The notes under the pieces are model-generated. The model had not been told where the DNA came from and made no database searches. It worked only from the letters and a program-made list of their open reading frames with translations. A DNA stretch of 64,000 nt, from the NCBI GenBank assembly GCA_020636045.1, contig JACJYP010000006.1, positions 303,956 through 367,955 on the forward strand. Reading direction: 5' to 3'. Of the stretch, positions 17,489-25,043 are shown piece after piece (positions within the stretch are counted from its first letter, which is position 1; the number at the start of each line of letters is the position of its first letter). The translations under genes were made by a program, and so were the position numbers. This DNA comes from Lewinellaceae bacterium (lineage in GTDB: Bacteria > Bacteroidota > Bacteroidia > Chitinophagales > Saprospiraceae).

Positions 17489-18424
17489 ATGAAAAAACTT
17501 CTTTTCAGCCTTTTGTTACTGGCCGGAACGGCCTTTTTCTTTACCGCCTGCAAAGACACGGACCACGGTGCGCCCAAAAACATTGTCGAACTGGCGCAAA
17601 GCAATGCCGATCTCAGCACGCTGGTGTCTGCCGTGCAGCGCGCTGGCCTGGTTGATGCGCTCAGCGGCGACGACATGCTGACGGTGTTCGCCCCGACGAA
17701 TCAGGCGTTCAGCGACCTGCTCTCCGCCCTCGGATTTTCGAAACTCGAAGACGTGCCGGTAGCCGACCTGAAAAACATCCTGCTGCACCATGTCGTGAGC
17801 GGCGAAGTGAAGTCGACCGATCTGAGCACCGGCTACGTGCCTTCCCTGTTGCCTTACGGGAACACCGACAGCTACGTCAGCATCTACGTAGACCTGAGCA
17901 GCGGCGTAAAAGTGAACGGCTCGACCGTTACCACGCCCGATCTGAGCGCTTCCAACGGCGTCGTACACGTCATCAACAAAGTGATTGTGCCGCCCACGGT
18001 GGTGAACCACGCGCTCAACAACCCGAACTTCAGCATCCTGGTGACCGCCCTGACGCGTTCCGATCTTTCGGTCGATTATGTCAGCACGCTTTCCGGCGAC
18101 GGGCCGTTCACGGTATTCGCGCCGACCAATGACGCTTTTGCCGACCTGCTGACCGAACTCGGCGCCAACAGCCTGGACGATATTCCGGCGGCTACGCTCG
18201 ATGCGGTGCTGCAATACCACGTAGTGGCCGGCGCCAACGTGCTTGCTTCGCAACTTTCCGACGAGCAAGTGGTGACCACCTTCCAGGGCGGCACCTTTAA
18301 AGTGGACCTGAGCAGCGGTGCGCAGATCATCGATGCGCAGAACCGCACGGCCAATATTATCCTGACAGACGTGCAGGGCACCAACGGTGTCGTACATGCC
18401 ATAGATAAAGTGATCCTTCCCTGA
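17489..18424 (+). CDS. lipoprotein with two fasciclin (FAS1) domains
   Basis: 311 residues. A lipoprotein signal peptide (MKKLLFSLLLLAGTAFFFTAC) has its lipobox Cys at about residue 24. Two FAS1 domains follow (~35-170 and ~175-311), each with the paired motifs: LVDALSGDDMLTVFAPTNQAF and GVVHVINKVIVPP in the first, VDYVSTLSGDGPFTVFAPTN and GVVHAIDKVILP in the second. FAS1 domains mediate adhesion or protein-protein contacts at the surface. The protein is probably outer-membrane anchored. It is monocistronic and closed by the strong hairpin at 18467-18505. Confidence 0.92.
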   Translation: MKKLLFSLLLLAGTAFFFTACKDTDHGAPKNIVELAQSNADLSTLVSAVQRAGLVDALSGDDMLTVFAPTNQAFSDLLSALGFSKLEDVPVADLKNILLHHVVSGEVKSTDLSTGYVPSLLPYGNTDSYVSIYVDLSSGVKVNGSTVTTPDLSASNGVVHVINKVIVPPTVVNHALNNPNFSILVTALTRSDLSVDYVSTLSGDGPFTVFAPTNDAFADLLTELGANSLDDIPAATLDAVLQYHVVAGANVLASQLSDEQVVTTFQGGTFKVDLSSGAQIIDAQNRTANIILTDVQGTNGVVHAIDKVILP

Positions 18425-18466
18425 TTTTAATCTTTTCTTTCTCCGAATTACCCTGCAAAACAAAAC

Positions 18467-18505
18467 ACGAGAGGTCGCCCGCAGACGTGCGCGGCGACCT
18501 CTCGT
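18467..18505 (+). terminator. intrinsic terminator of the fasciclin gene
   Basis: A 13-bp perfect stem (ACGAGAGGTCGCC at 18467-18479 with GGCGACCTCTCGT at 18493-18505) with a 13-nt loop is followed by TATTTGG. It lies 43 nt after the stop codon. Confidence 0.8.
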
Positions 18506-18636
18506 TATTTGGCAAATATGCGAATTCGGCAAATAAAAAACCCCGACTCATTACAGCCGGGGCAACAACTAAAAAATTAAGCTATGAAAACAAAAACTTC
18601 TTTTGTCGAGACAATTATGCTGCAAGTGTAAAAAGA

Positions 18637-18664
18637 AAATGCCGCTCTTGCAAGGGCGGCATTT
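18637..18664 (-). terminator. intrinsic terminator of the rplU-rpmA operon
   Basis: The stem 18637-18647 / 18654-18664 (AAATGCCGCTC with its near-complement) is followed on the minus strand by a T-rich run (TTTTCTTTTT). It lies 12 bp after the stop of the bL27 gene. Confidence 0.75.
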
Positions 18665-18675
18665 CGTTTTTGTCT

Positions 18676-19416
18676 TTATTCCGTCACATCGCGACCGCCC
18701 ACCAGCATATCCTGGTACTCTTTGAGCTCGTCCCACTTGCCTTCGGCGGCAAATTTTGCCTGTGCGGGCCAGGTGCTCGGGTCGTGTATCTGGTAGCGCG
18801 GTCCGGCGGCTTCCAGTATCTCGCGGATGCGGTCCACATCGGCGGCAGCCAGCGCTTCCCAGGTTGCGATGCCGCCTTCTTTCAGCAGCGTCTCGATCTT
18901 GGGGCCGACGCCTTCCACGATTTTCAGGTCGTCGAGTTTCGGGCCTTTTGCTTTTTTCGGTGCGGCGGCTTTTTTCTCGGCCTTTTCTGCTTTCTCCGCT
19001 ACCGGTGCTGCCGGCGTTTCTTCCGCGGCGGGCGGCGCTTCGGCTTTTTTCTTGGGCGCGGGTTTTTCAGCCTGCGGCTTTGTGTCGACGTCCATGATCT
19101 TGACGTCTTCGCGCGTTTTCAGTTTTTTACCGCCCACGGTAGCGGGCGTTTCCGGTACGATCTCCATCGGCATGATGCTGACGAAGTTCCGGTTTTTGCG
19201 GCCGCGCTTGAACGTTACGACGCCGTCGATGGCGGCGTGCAGCGTGTGGTCGCGACCCATGTATACGTTGTCGCCGGGGTGGAATTTGGTACCGCGCTGG
19301 CGAACGAGAATATTGCCGGCGATCGCGTGTTCGCCACCGAACATTTTGACGCCGAGACGTTTGCTTTTACTGTCGCGGCCGTTATCAGTACTACCTACAC
19401 CTTTTTTATGTGCCAT
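18676..19416 (-). CDS. rpmA: ribosomal protein bL27 with C-terminal helix-hairpin-helix extension
   Basis: 246 residues, nearly three times the ~85 of a normal bL27. Residues 1-~85 are standard bL27 (MAHKKGVGSTDNGRDSKSKR, then LVRQRGTKFHPGDNV), beginning directly with the mature-type N-terminus that reaches the peptidyl-transferase centre. Residues ~100-160 are a Lys/Ala/Pro/Glu-rich linker. Residues ~161-246 form a helix-hairpin-helix-like module (LDDLKIVEGVGPKIETLL) and a conserved tail (DPSTWPAQAKFAAEGKWDEL). From family knowledge, this same module is usually seen at the C-terminus of bL21 in flavobacteria; here bL21 lacks it. The gene is 66 bp downstream of rplU in the usual operon. The stop and reading frame look sound, so the fusion is not an obvious frameshift artefact. 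Confidence 0.93.
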   Translation of the reverse strand: MAHKKGVGSTDNGRDSKSKRLGVKMFGGEHAIAGNILVRQRGTKFHPGDNVYMGRDHTLHAAIDGVVTFKRGRKNRNFVSIMPMEIVPETPATVGGKKLKTREDVKIMDVDTKPQAEKPAPKKKAEAPPAAEETPAAPVAEKAEKAEKKAAAPKKAKGPKLDDLKIVEGVGPKIETLLKEGGIATWEALAAADVDRIREILEAAGPRYQIHDPSTWPAQAKFAAEGKWDELKEYQDMLVGGRDVTE

Positions 19417-19482
19417 GATTCTGAAAAATGATGAATGGTGAATAAAAATGGTTGACGGAGGCGAATGCTCCGGTCAACTGAC

Positions 19483-19794
19483 TCAGCCCGCGATGGACTC
19501 GATCTGTATCTTGGTGAACGACTGGCGGTGGCCGTTTTTCTTGCGATAGCCTTTGCGGCGTTTCTTGTGAAATACGATAACCTTATCGCCTTTTACGTGG
19601 CCCAATACGCTGGCGCGTACGCCGGCGCCTTTGATGTTGGGCGTGCCGATGGTCACTTTACCGTCGTTCTCAATGAGATGCACGGTGTCGAAGGAAACTT
19701 TGTCCCCTTCATTGGCTGCCAGCCGGTGGACGAAGATCTGCTGACCTTCCTCAACTTTGAATTGTTGACCGGCAATGGAAACGATTGCGAACAT
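19483..19794 (-). CDS. rplU: ribosomal protein bL21
   Basis: 103 residues from the ATG at 19794 (MFAIVSIAGQQFKVEEGQ), the normal length and N-terminus for bL21. The longer frame to 19878 lies mostly in the promoter region. The C-terminus has the KVIVFHKKRRKGYRKKNGHR signature and IQIESI. It binds 23S rRNA in the large subunit. It is the first gene of the rplU-rpmA operon, with a canonical promoter at 19848-19879. It lacks the helix-hairpin-helix extension found on bL21 of some relatives. Confidence 0.97.
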   Translation of the reverse strand: MFAIVSIAGQQFKVEEGQQIFVHRLAANEGDKVSFDTVHLIENDGKVTIGTPNIKGAGVRASVLGHVKGDKVIVFHKKRRKGYRKKNGHRQSFTKIQIESIAG

Positions 19795-19847
19795 GTTGAA
19801 AATCAAAAATTTGGTGAAAAAGAACACTTGTCCTTTAAAAAGGCGGG

Positions 19848-19879
19848 CAAAGGTACAACGCAATGCCGGAAAATCCAAA
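19848..19879 (-). promoter_or_regulatory. rplU-rpmA promoter (TTTG-N20-TACCTTTG)
   Basis: On the minus strand, TTTG (complement of 19876-19879) is followed after exactly 20 nt by TACCTTTG (complement of 19848-19855). This is an exact fit to the Bacteroidota -33/-7 consensus. The expected start point is near 19842, giving a leader of about 48 nt. Confidence 0.8.
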
Positions 19880-19929
19880 AAGGTATTGGGAAACTATTGT
19901 GGTGAAAACTCTGGTCTGGTCAGGTAACC

Positions 19930-20001
19930 CCAACCTCTGGTTGGACAGGGCCAATCGACATGTTGCTGATATACAACCCAACCGGAGTTTGGTGTTACAG
20001 T
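19930..20001. repeat. CCAACC-type palindrome copy 3
   Basis: CCAACCTCTGGTTGG at 19930-19944, then CCAACCGGAGTTTGGTGTTAC at about 19978-19998. The GTTAC end supplies the TAA stop (19995-19997, minus strand) of the SDR gene, just as in the copy at 12762. It lies between the rplU promoter and the SDR gene 3' end. Confidence 0.7.
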
Positions 20002-21017
20002 ACACTCGCTTTGGCCCCTGTTTTTTTCGCATCCAGATATTGCGCCGCCGTTTCGAGGATCGTTTCCTCCAGGGGGCGGTAGCGGAAGCCGGGCATCGCG
20101 AGCGACTTGGCGTTGTCGTAGTAAAAAGACGATACGCTCGACCGTGCACTTTCTTTGGTAGCGACGGGCTCCATACCCGTCAGTTTTTCCTTCAGCCATT
20201 CCACGCGCCAGGCCACTTCTGCCAGCAGGGGCGTGACTTTGATCGAAGGCGCCGGGACCTCCAGTGCTGCAGCGATGCGGTCGAACAACACGCGAAAAGG
20301 CATATTCTGCGCGTTCAGGATATACCGTTCGCCCGTGATATCGCTTTCCAGCAGCAGCAGCATGAATTGTGCGACATCGCGCACGTCGACAAAACCAGAG
20401 CGACCAACCGGCCAGAACTTCAGGCCCTTGTCGATCTGCGAAAAGAAGCGCGGCGAACCGGCATCCCAGAACCCGGAACCGAGGATGACGGACGGATTGA
20501 CGATCGCCACGGGCAAACCTTCTGCATGCGCGCGCCATACTTCCTGTTCGCTGAGGTATTTGCTGATGGCATAGCGGCTGTTGCCCTTGCTTTGCACCCA
20601 TTTGGATGTCTCGTCGAGGTTCGGGCGTTCTTTGGAGCGACCGAAGGCGGCAATGCTGCTGACGTGTATGAATTTCTGTATGCCCGATTCGAGCGCGAGG
20701 TTCACCATGTTGGCGGTACCCTCTACGTTGATGCGCGTCAGCCGCATGGCGTCGCGCGGGTGGAAAGAACTGATCGCGGCGCAATGCATCACGTGCGTGA
20801 CGCCGGGCATGGCATCTTCGAGGGAAACGAGGTCGGTTACGTCGCCTTCTACCCATTCCACTTGCCCCGCCACGCTTTCCACGAGATCCATCGGGCTGGA
20901 AGCGCGGCGCAGGGCGCGTACGCGATAGCCGTTTTTTACCAACAGCCTTACCAAGTACGAACCCAGAAAGCCGGTGCCGCCGGTCACCAGCACCAGGGAA
21001 TTGTTCGGGTCTGTCAT
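19995..21017 (-). CDS. NAD-dependent epimerase/dehydratase (extended SDR)
   Basis: 340 residues with the extended-SDR layout. The nucleotide-binding motif is TGGTGFLGS (residues 12-20), with GDVTD near 58, HCAA at 78-81, and the catalytic pair Tyr149/Lys153 in YAISK. A PSVILGSG segment and a VDVRDVA motif follow, both typical of dihydroflavonol-reductase/3-beta-HSD-like SDRs. The substrate is unknown. The start overlaps the stop of the upstream cytochrome c gene by 4 bp (complement of TCAT at 21014-21017), so the two are translationally coupled. Confidence 0.87.
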   Translation of the reverse strand: MTDPNNSLVLVTGGTGFLGSYLVRLLVKNGYRVRALRRASSPMDLVESVAGQVEWVEGDVTDLVSLEDAMPGVTHVMHCAAISSFHPRDAMRLTRINVEGTANMVNLALESGIQKFIHVSSIAAFGRSKERPNLDETSKWVQSKGNSRYAISKYLSEQEVWRAHAEGLPVAIVNPSVILGSGFWDAGSPRFFSQIDKGLKFWPVGRSGFVDVRDVAQFMLLLLESDITGERYILNAQNMPFRVLFDRIAAALEVPAPSIKVTPLLAEVAWRVEWLKEKLTGMEPVATKESARSSVSSFYYDNAKSLAMPGFRYRPLEETILETAAQYLDAKKTGAKASVL

Positions 21018-21376
21018 TTCTGTTTGAGCGTCAGGGTGTATTCCGCCACAGCCTTGATCTCTTCCGCAGAGAGCATCTCGTCAAATGGCGTCATCAGTTT
21101 TTTCCCGTGTGTGACAATGTTGATGCGCTCCTCCAGCGTCAGAGTGGAAGCGCTGAGGTCTTTTGCACCGTTGAGGCCGAGTTTGCCGTCGGCGCCGTGG
21201 CAAACCAGACAATATTGTCTGAAAACTGCCATGCCGTCGGGCGGGGCAGGGGTGGCCGGTCCGGATGACTGTGCCGCCAGCGCATTCTTTTTGATCTGGT
21301 CGTCGGCCGAACCGCAGGCTATTCCCAGGAGCGCTGCGGAAACAACAGTGAGGAGAAGAGTGCTGCGTATGTTCAT
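21014..21376 (-). CDS. small c-type cytochrome lipoprotein
   Basis: 120 residues. An N-terminal lipoprotein signal (MNIRSTLLLTVVSAALLGIAC) has its lipid-accepting Cys at 21. A single cytochrome c domain follows, with heme motif CLVCH at residues 56-60 and a candidate Met axial ligand in KKLMTPF near residue 95. It should be a periplasm-facing, membrane-anchored electron carrier. Its stop overlaps the start of the SDR gene, suggesting that both act together, though no shared pathway is evident. Confidence 0.88.
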   Translation of the reverse strand: MNIRSTLLLTVVSAALLGIACGSADDQIKKNALAAQSSGPATPAPPDGMAVFRQYCLVCHGADGKLGLNGAKDLSASTLTLEERINIVTHGKKLMTPFDEMLSAEEIKAVAEYTLTLKQK

Positions 21377-21556
21377 AATGCAAAAATTCGTGCGCCTGAC
21401 GTGGCAACTACTATCGTGAGGAAAGGCATTTCATGGAACTAAACGGCAAAGATGCATAAGGGTTTTTAAATGCGGACAAGGCGCGATGCGGGGACGATCA
21501 GTATAAAAAATTTATACATATCATTTGGCATCATGAAGATAAAATGGAAAGGGCCT

Positions 21557-21728
21557 TATATTTGTCCTTTCAATTTGGCCGAACAGATTCCAGGTGGAAT
21601 TATATTTTGTTTTCGCGCCGGCAATGGCTTCCTGCCATACATATCTCCTGCAAATAAGTTCCATTACTGTTCATAGTGTTTGTTTTTTGTTTTGTCCCTG
21701 TTAAGTAGCAATATTTAACAGGGTTTTT
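21557..21728 (+). ncRNA. candidate small transcript between a -7-like box and a terminator
   Basis: TATATTTG at 21557-21564 fits TAnnTTTG, and a hairpin with stem CCCTGTTAA (21696-21704)/TTAACAGGG (21715-21723) followed by TTTTT ends near 21728. The space between would give an RNA of about 155 nt with no open frame. No -33 element at the right spacing and no known RNA family was recognised, so this is only a candidate. Confidence 0.25.
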
Positions 21729-21865
21729 CATTGGTTTTCGGCCCCCAAACGAAAGAAAATTGTCAAATGATGAAAATATTTTCTACTATTTGGGTAATTT
21801 TTTCTTTTTGGCACACGTTTGGCAAGTCAGATTGTAGCTTCATACAATAGAAACGGTTTAGTGAA

Positions 21866-21900
21866 AAGCCCGGAGCAAACGCGCTCCGGGCTTATTTTTT
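21866..21900. terminator. intrinsic terminator downstream of the LamG/T9SS gene
   Basis: An 11-bp stem (AAGCCCGGAGC at 21866-21876 with GCTCCGGGCTT at 21883-21893) is followed on the plus strand by ATTTTTTT and on the minus strand by TTCACT. It lies 79 nt after the stop of the minus-strand gene ending at 21972. Confidence 0.65.
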
Positions 21901-21971
21901 TGATAAAACCGGCTTCTTTACCGGTTCCCATTTCTATGGGCATAGAAAAATGCGCGGGCGCCCGCCCGCCG

Positions 21972-23189
21972 TCATCGCAAGAGCGTGAGACTGCCCGTCT
22001 TGACCTTTTCTTCGCCGTTGCAGCGGTAGTGCAGGCGGTACAGGTAGACACCCGGATTTACGGGTTTGCCCTGGAAAGTACCGTCCCAGGCCTGAAAAGA
22101 GTCCTCGGCCGCGAATACGCGCCCTCCCCAGCGATCGAACACTTCAAAACTGATCATATCGGTCACTGCAAAAGGATTGCTGATGCCGAAAACGTCGTTG
22201 CGCCCAAGGCTCCCTCCGGGGGTGAAAGCATTCGGTATGAAGATGGCGTTGCAATCGAGCGTATCCGGGTCGATCACGTTGACAAAGATGGTGTCGGTGG
22301 CCAGACAATCCGCATATTCAATCGCGACGATGTATTGGGTGGGGCCTACCGGCGTCACGATAGGATCGGAAATGCCGGGATCGGAGACGCCCGTGGAAGG
22401 TATCCAGTTGTATTCGAGTCCGCAGGGCGCAGAGGTTTTGATCTGGAAAGAGTTGCCGAGGTAGATGAGCGTGTCTTCGTTCAGGATATGATCGGCGCGC
22501 AGATTGTACCGCGCGATCTCATCCACGCTCAGGGCCTTGCTGTGAAAGCGCAGCTCGTCGAAATCGCCCCGGTACGGCTGGTCGAGCGGACACACCGGTT
22601 CGCCCACTTTGAACACGGCCGTCGATTCCAGATCGATGCGCGCAGCGGAAGTTTTGGAGTCGCGCAGCACGCCGTTGATATACAGGGAATAGCGCATATT
22701 GCTGCGGGTCAGCGTGATGTATTGCCAGCAGGGGCCTTCGTCCAGTTCGTGCGTGACCGTCACGAGCAGCGTGTCGTTCTCGCTGATCCCGGATGATATT
22801 TTGTGCGTTTTCGGCGCGTAGCGCACCCAGAAAGCGCGTTTGGTATTGCAATTTTCCTGCTTGGCCATGATGAGCTGTGAGCCGCCCTGCGTCTGGCCAT
22901 CCGGCGGACGCATGTAGAAGCTGACGGTAAAGTCGCTCGTGGTGAACACATCGGCGAAGGGGCCTACGAAGTAGATGGCATCGTCGTTGCCGTCGAAATG
23001 GAACGAAGAATCGCGCAGGCCGCAGTCGCATACCACGCCGCCGATCAAAGAGCCGCTGGAACCGTTGCCGCTGTTGTCGATGCCTTTGCAGTCGTCGAAC
23101 GAAAAATACGCTTCCAGTTTGTCGGAAACATTCTGAGCGGCCAGCGCCGTGCCGGCCAGGAAAAATGTCAGTAGGAAAATTAGTCGCAT
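21972..23189 (-). CDS. LamG-type secreted protein with T9SS type B sorting domain
   Basis: 405 residues from the ATG at 23189 (MRLIFLLTFFLAGTALA signal peptide); the frame extends 45 nt further upstream without a signal. A concanavalin/LamG-like beta-sandwich spans ~20-230 (YFSFDDCKGIDNSGNG, DFTVSFYMRPPDG, LYINGVLRDS, FDELRFHSKALS). A small Ig/PKD-like region follows. The C-terminus (FIPNAFTPGG, then FEVFDRWGGRVF, then YLYRLHYRCNGEE) is the gliding-motility-associated CHU_C/type B sorting domain. The protein is likely exported to the surface and may bind glycans. A terminator follows its 3' end. Confidence 0.85.
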   Translation of the reverse strand: MRLIFLLTFFLAGTALAAQNVSDKLEAYFSFDDCKGIDNSGNGSSGSLIGGVVCDCGLRDSSFHFDGNDDAIYFVGPFADVFTTSDFTVSFYMRPPDGQTQGGSQLIMAKQENCNTKRAFWVRYAPKTHKISSGISENDTLLVTVTHELDEGPCWQYITLTRSNMRYSLYINGVLRDSKTSAARIDLESTAVFKVGEPVCPLDQPYRGDFDELRFHSKALSVDEIARYNLRADHILNEDTLIYLGNSFQIKTSAPCGLEYNWIPSTGVSDPGISDPIVTPVGPTQYIVAIEYADCLATDTIFVNVIDPDTLDCNAIFIPNAFTPGGSLGRNDVFGISNPFAVTDMISFEVFDRWGGRVFAAEDSFQAWDGTFQGKPVNPGVYLYRLHYRCNGEEKVKTGSLTLLR

Positions 23190-23287
23190 CCGAATCGAAT
23201 TTTTAGGACAAATAAACGCCGCGCGGCGGCTCAAAGTATGAGGCGGACCTATTTCAAAAAGCGCGAAAGCGACACTTTCGCATTCAC

Positions 23288-23599
23288 TCAGGGTTTCAGG
23301 AACTGATCCATGCCTCCCGGCAACATGCCGCCCAGGAGTTTGTTGGTCTCCGCCGCCGCATGCTTTTTCGCGTCTTCCAGGGCGCGGTTGACGGCCACGA
23401 GGAGCAGGTCTTCGAGCTGCTCGCAGTCACCGAGATCGAGTTTGGAGGGGTCAATGCTGATGTTTTCGATGTGCAGGTCGGCGCCGGCGGTCACTTTCAC
23501 CGCGCCGTCGCCGGCTTCCGCTTCCACGAAAATGCCGGCCAGTTTTTCCTGTAGCGCTTCCTGTTGTTTTTTCAGGTTGCCAAAAAGATTGTCGAACAT
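23288..23599 (-). CDS. YbaB/EbfC family nucleoid-associated protein
   Basis: 103 residues beginning MFDNLFGNLKKQQEALQEKL. The N-terminal helix, central strand (VKVTAGADLHIENISID) and C-terminal amphipathic helix (LVAVNRALEDAKKHAAAETN), followed by a Gly/Met-rich tail, are those of YbaB/EbfC DNA-binding proteins. These are small dimeric proteins that bind DNA and affect nucleoid structure or repair; in many bacteria the gene lies beside dnaX or recR, but neither is nearby. It is preceded by a long fold-back repeat (23612-23781). Confidence 0.85.
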   Translation of the reverse strand: MFDNLFGNLKKQQEALQEKLAGIFVEAEAGDGAVKVTAGADLHIENISIDPSKLDLGDCEQLEDLLLVAVNRALEDAKKHAAAETNKLLGGMLPGGMDQFLKP

Positions 23600-23611
23600 G
23601 GCTTGCGATAT

Positions 23612-23781
23612 ATTAGAGCGTGTTTAAAAATTTCATCACTGGGCTACAAGCGGCAAATTTTCTTTCATACAGCGTTAGATTTTTCGCCATAACTGCCGGC
23701 TATGGCTGCAAAATCTGCCTCGTCTGAAACAAAATTATGCTCGCTTTCACCTCAGCATGAAAATTTAATCACGCTCTTAGA
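23612..23781. repeat. fold-back (MITE-like) repeat with long imperfect inverted ends
   Basis: The ends ATTAGAGCGTGTTTAAAAAT (from 23612) and ATTTAATCACGCTCTTAG (to 23780) are imperfect inverse complements over about 24 bp. Inside, AGATTTTTCGCCATA pairs with TATGGCTGCAAAATCT around 23669-23716, so the whole 170 bp can fold into one long hairpin. The right end overlaps the stop codon of the PfkB kinase gene. It may be a transposable fragment, a terminator or both. Confidence 0.6.
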
Positions 23782-24691
23782 TCTGAAAATGCACGAGATC
23801 GGCAAATTTCTGTACGCGGTCGCGGATCACGGCGGGTGTTAGCCCCTTGAGCCGCTCGATGCTGAACTTTTCCACGCAGAAGGATGCCATTGCGGAGCCG
23901 TAAATGACGGCGCGCTTCATATTGTCGAACGACAGGTCGCCGCTTTGCGCCAGCCAGCCCGCGAAACCGCCTGCAAAGGTATCCCCTGCGCCGGTGGGGT
24001 CGATGACTTCGATCAGCGGCAGCGCCGGGGCGAAGAACATATCGTCGCCGTGGAACAGCAGGGCGCCGTGTTCGCCTTTTTTGATCACCAGGTATTTCGG
24101 GCCCATGTTGCGGATCACCTGCGCCGCTTTTAGCAGCGAGTGTTCGCCCGACAACTGCCGGGCTTCTTCGTCGTTGATGGTGAGCACATCCACTTTTTTC
24201 AGCACTTTCAGCAGGTCGTCCAGTGCCGTGTCCATCCAGAAGTTCATGGTGTCGAGGGCCACGAGTTTGGGGCGGCTTTTGAGTTGCTCCAGCACGCGCA
24301 TCTGCACCTGGGGTGTCAGGTTGCCCAGCATCAGGTATTCTGCGTCGCGGTACCCTTCCGGCAGCACGGGGTCGAAGTCGGCCAGCACGTTCAGCTGGGT
24401 GTCGAGGGTGTCGCGGGAATTGAGGTCGCGGTCGTATTTACCCGCCCAGAAAAAGGATTTTTCACCGGCCTTTATCTGCAAACCTTCCAGGTCGACACCC
24501 TGTGCGCGCAGGTAGTCGAGCGTTTCTTCGGGAAAGTCATCGCCGATCACGGAGACGATGCGTACGGGTTTCACGAAGTACGATGCTGCCAGCGAAATAT
24601 AGGTACAGGCGCCGCCAACCACCCTTTCTGCTCGGCTGAAGGGGGTGACGATATCATCGAATGCGACGGTGCCTACTGCTACTAAACTCAT
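23777..24691 (-). CDS. PfkB-family carbohydrate/nucleoside kinase
   Basis: 304 residues from the ATG at 24691 (MSLVAVGTVAFDDIVTPF); the frame runs 47 codons further upstream, but that part is not conserved-looking and contains the tRNA-side promoter. Family signatures are the N-terminal VVGGACTYISLAAS glycine motif and the C-terminal DPTGAGDTFAGGF ATP/anion-hole motif with the catalytic Asp. The N-terminal pattern resembles the sugar kinases of Bacteroidota often annotated as adenosine/ribokinase-like. Substrate unknown. With psuG nearby on the other strand, a role in nucleoside or pseudouridine metabolism is possible but not shown. Confidence 0.88.
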   Translation of the reverse strand: MSLVAVGTVAFDDIVTPFSRAERVVGGACTYISLAASYFVKPVRIVSVIGDDFPEETLDYLRAQGVDLEGLQIKAGEKSFFWAGKYDRDLNSRDTLDTQLNVLADFDPVLPEGYRDAEYLMLGNLTPQVQMRVLEQLKSRPKLVALDTMNFWMDTALDDLLKVLKKVDVLTINDEEARQLSGEHSLLKAAQVIRNMGPKYLVIKKGEHGALLFHGDDMFFAPALPLIEVIDPTGAGDTFAGGFAGWLAQSGDLSFDNMKRAVIYGSAMASFCVEKFSIERLKGLTPAVIRDRVQKFADLVHFQI

Positions 24692-24808
24692 GGTTCGATC
24701 TTGATTTGATGGCCGTCCGGGGCGGGGATGCCGGTCCGGACGGGCGTATCCCGCCATTTTGAGGGGGAAAAGGTAAATTCGGTATGAAAAAAAATTGCGG
24801 CGCAAAGA

Positions 24809-24839
24809 TTGTATTTTCTTGGGGTTGGACATACCTTTG
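24809..24839 (+). promoter_or_regulatory. tRNA-Asn promoter (TTG-N20-TACCTTTG)
   Basis: TTG at 24809-24811 and TACCTTTG at 24832-24839 are 20 nt apart, matching the Bacteroidota -33/-7 pattern. The predicted start is about 35 nt upstream of the tRNA. Confidence 0.75.
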
Positions 24840-24880
24840 CCGCCGCTTTTGAAAGAAACTATTTCAACAAGCAGCCAAAA

Positions 24881-24954
24881 GCCTCATTAGCTCAGTCGGT
24901 TAGAGCGGCGGACTGTTAATCCGTAGGTCCAAGGTTCAAGTCCTTGATGAGGCG
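24881..24954 (+). tRNA. tRNA-Asn(GTT)
   Basis: The 74-nt cloverleaf has acceptor arms GCCTCAT (24881-24887) and ATGAGGC (24947-24953), discriminator G, D-arm AGCTCAGTCGGTTAGAGC, anticodon loop CTGTTAA with GTT at 24915-24917, and T-arm GGTTCAAGTCC. CCA is not encoded. A terminator follows directly. Confidence 0.97.
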
Positions 24955-24955
24955 C

Positions 24956-24992
24956 AAAAAGCCTTCGCAGTTGCGAAGGCTTTTTTGTTTTT
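24956..24992 (+). terminator. terminator of tRNA-Asn
   Basis: The stem AAAAAGCCTTCGCA (24956-24969) pairs with TGCGAAGGCTTTTT (24972-24985) and is followed by a T-run. It starts 2 nt after the tRNA. Confidence 0.88.
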
Positions 24993-25043
24993 ACCCCGCA
25001 GAATGCCGGGTTTTTTGCGCATTTTGCGCTGAATTCTTTCCGA

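Noticed and set aside
18585..18632. 15-codon frame MKTKTSFVETIMLQV near the rpmA terminator, leader-peptide-like
   Set aside because: It lies between convergent gene ends, with no downstream gene to control on that strand.
21470..21676. 68-codon plus-strand frame in the gap before the LamG gene
   Set aside because: No family and poor codon use; the region is better read as a possible non-coding transcript.
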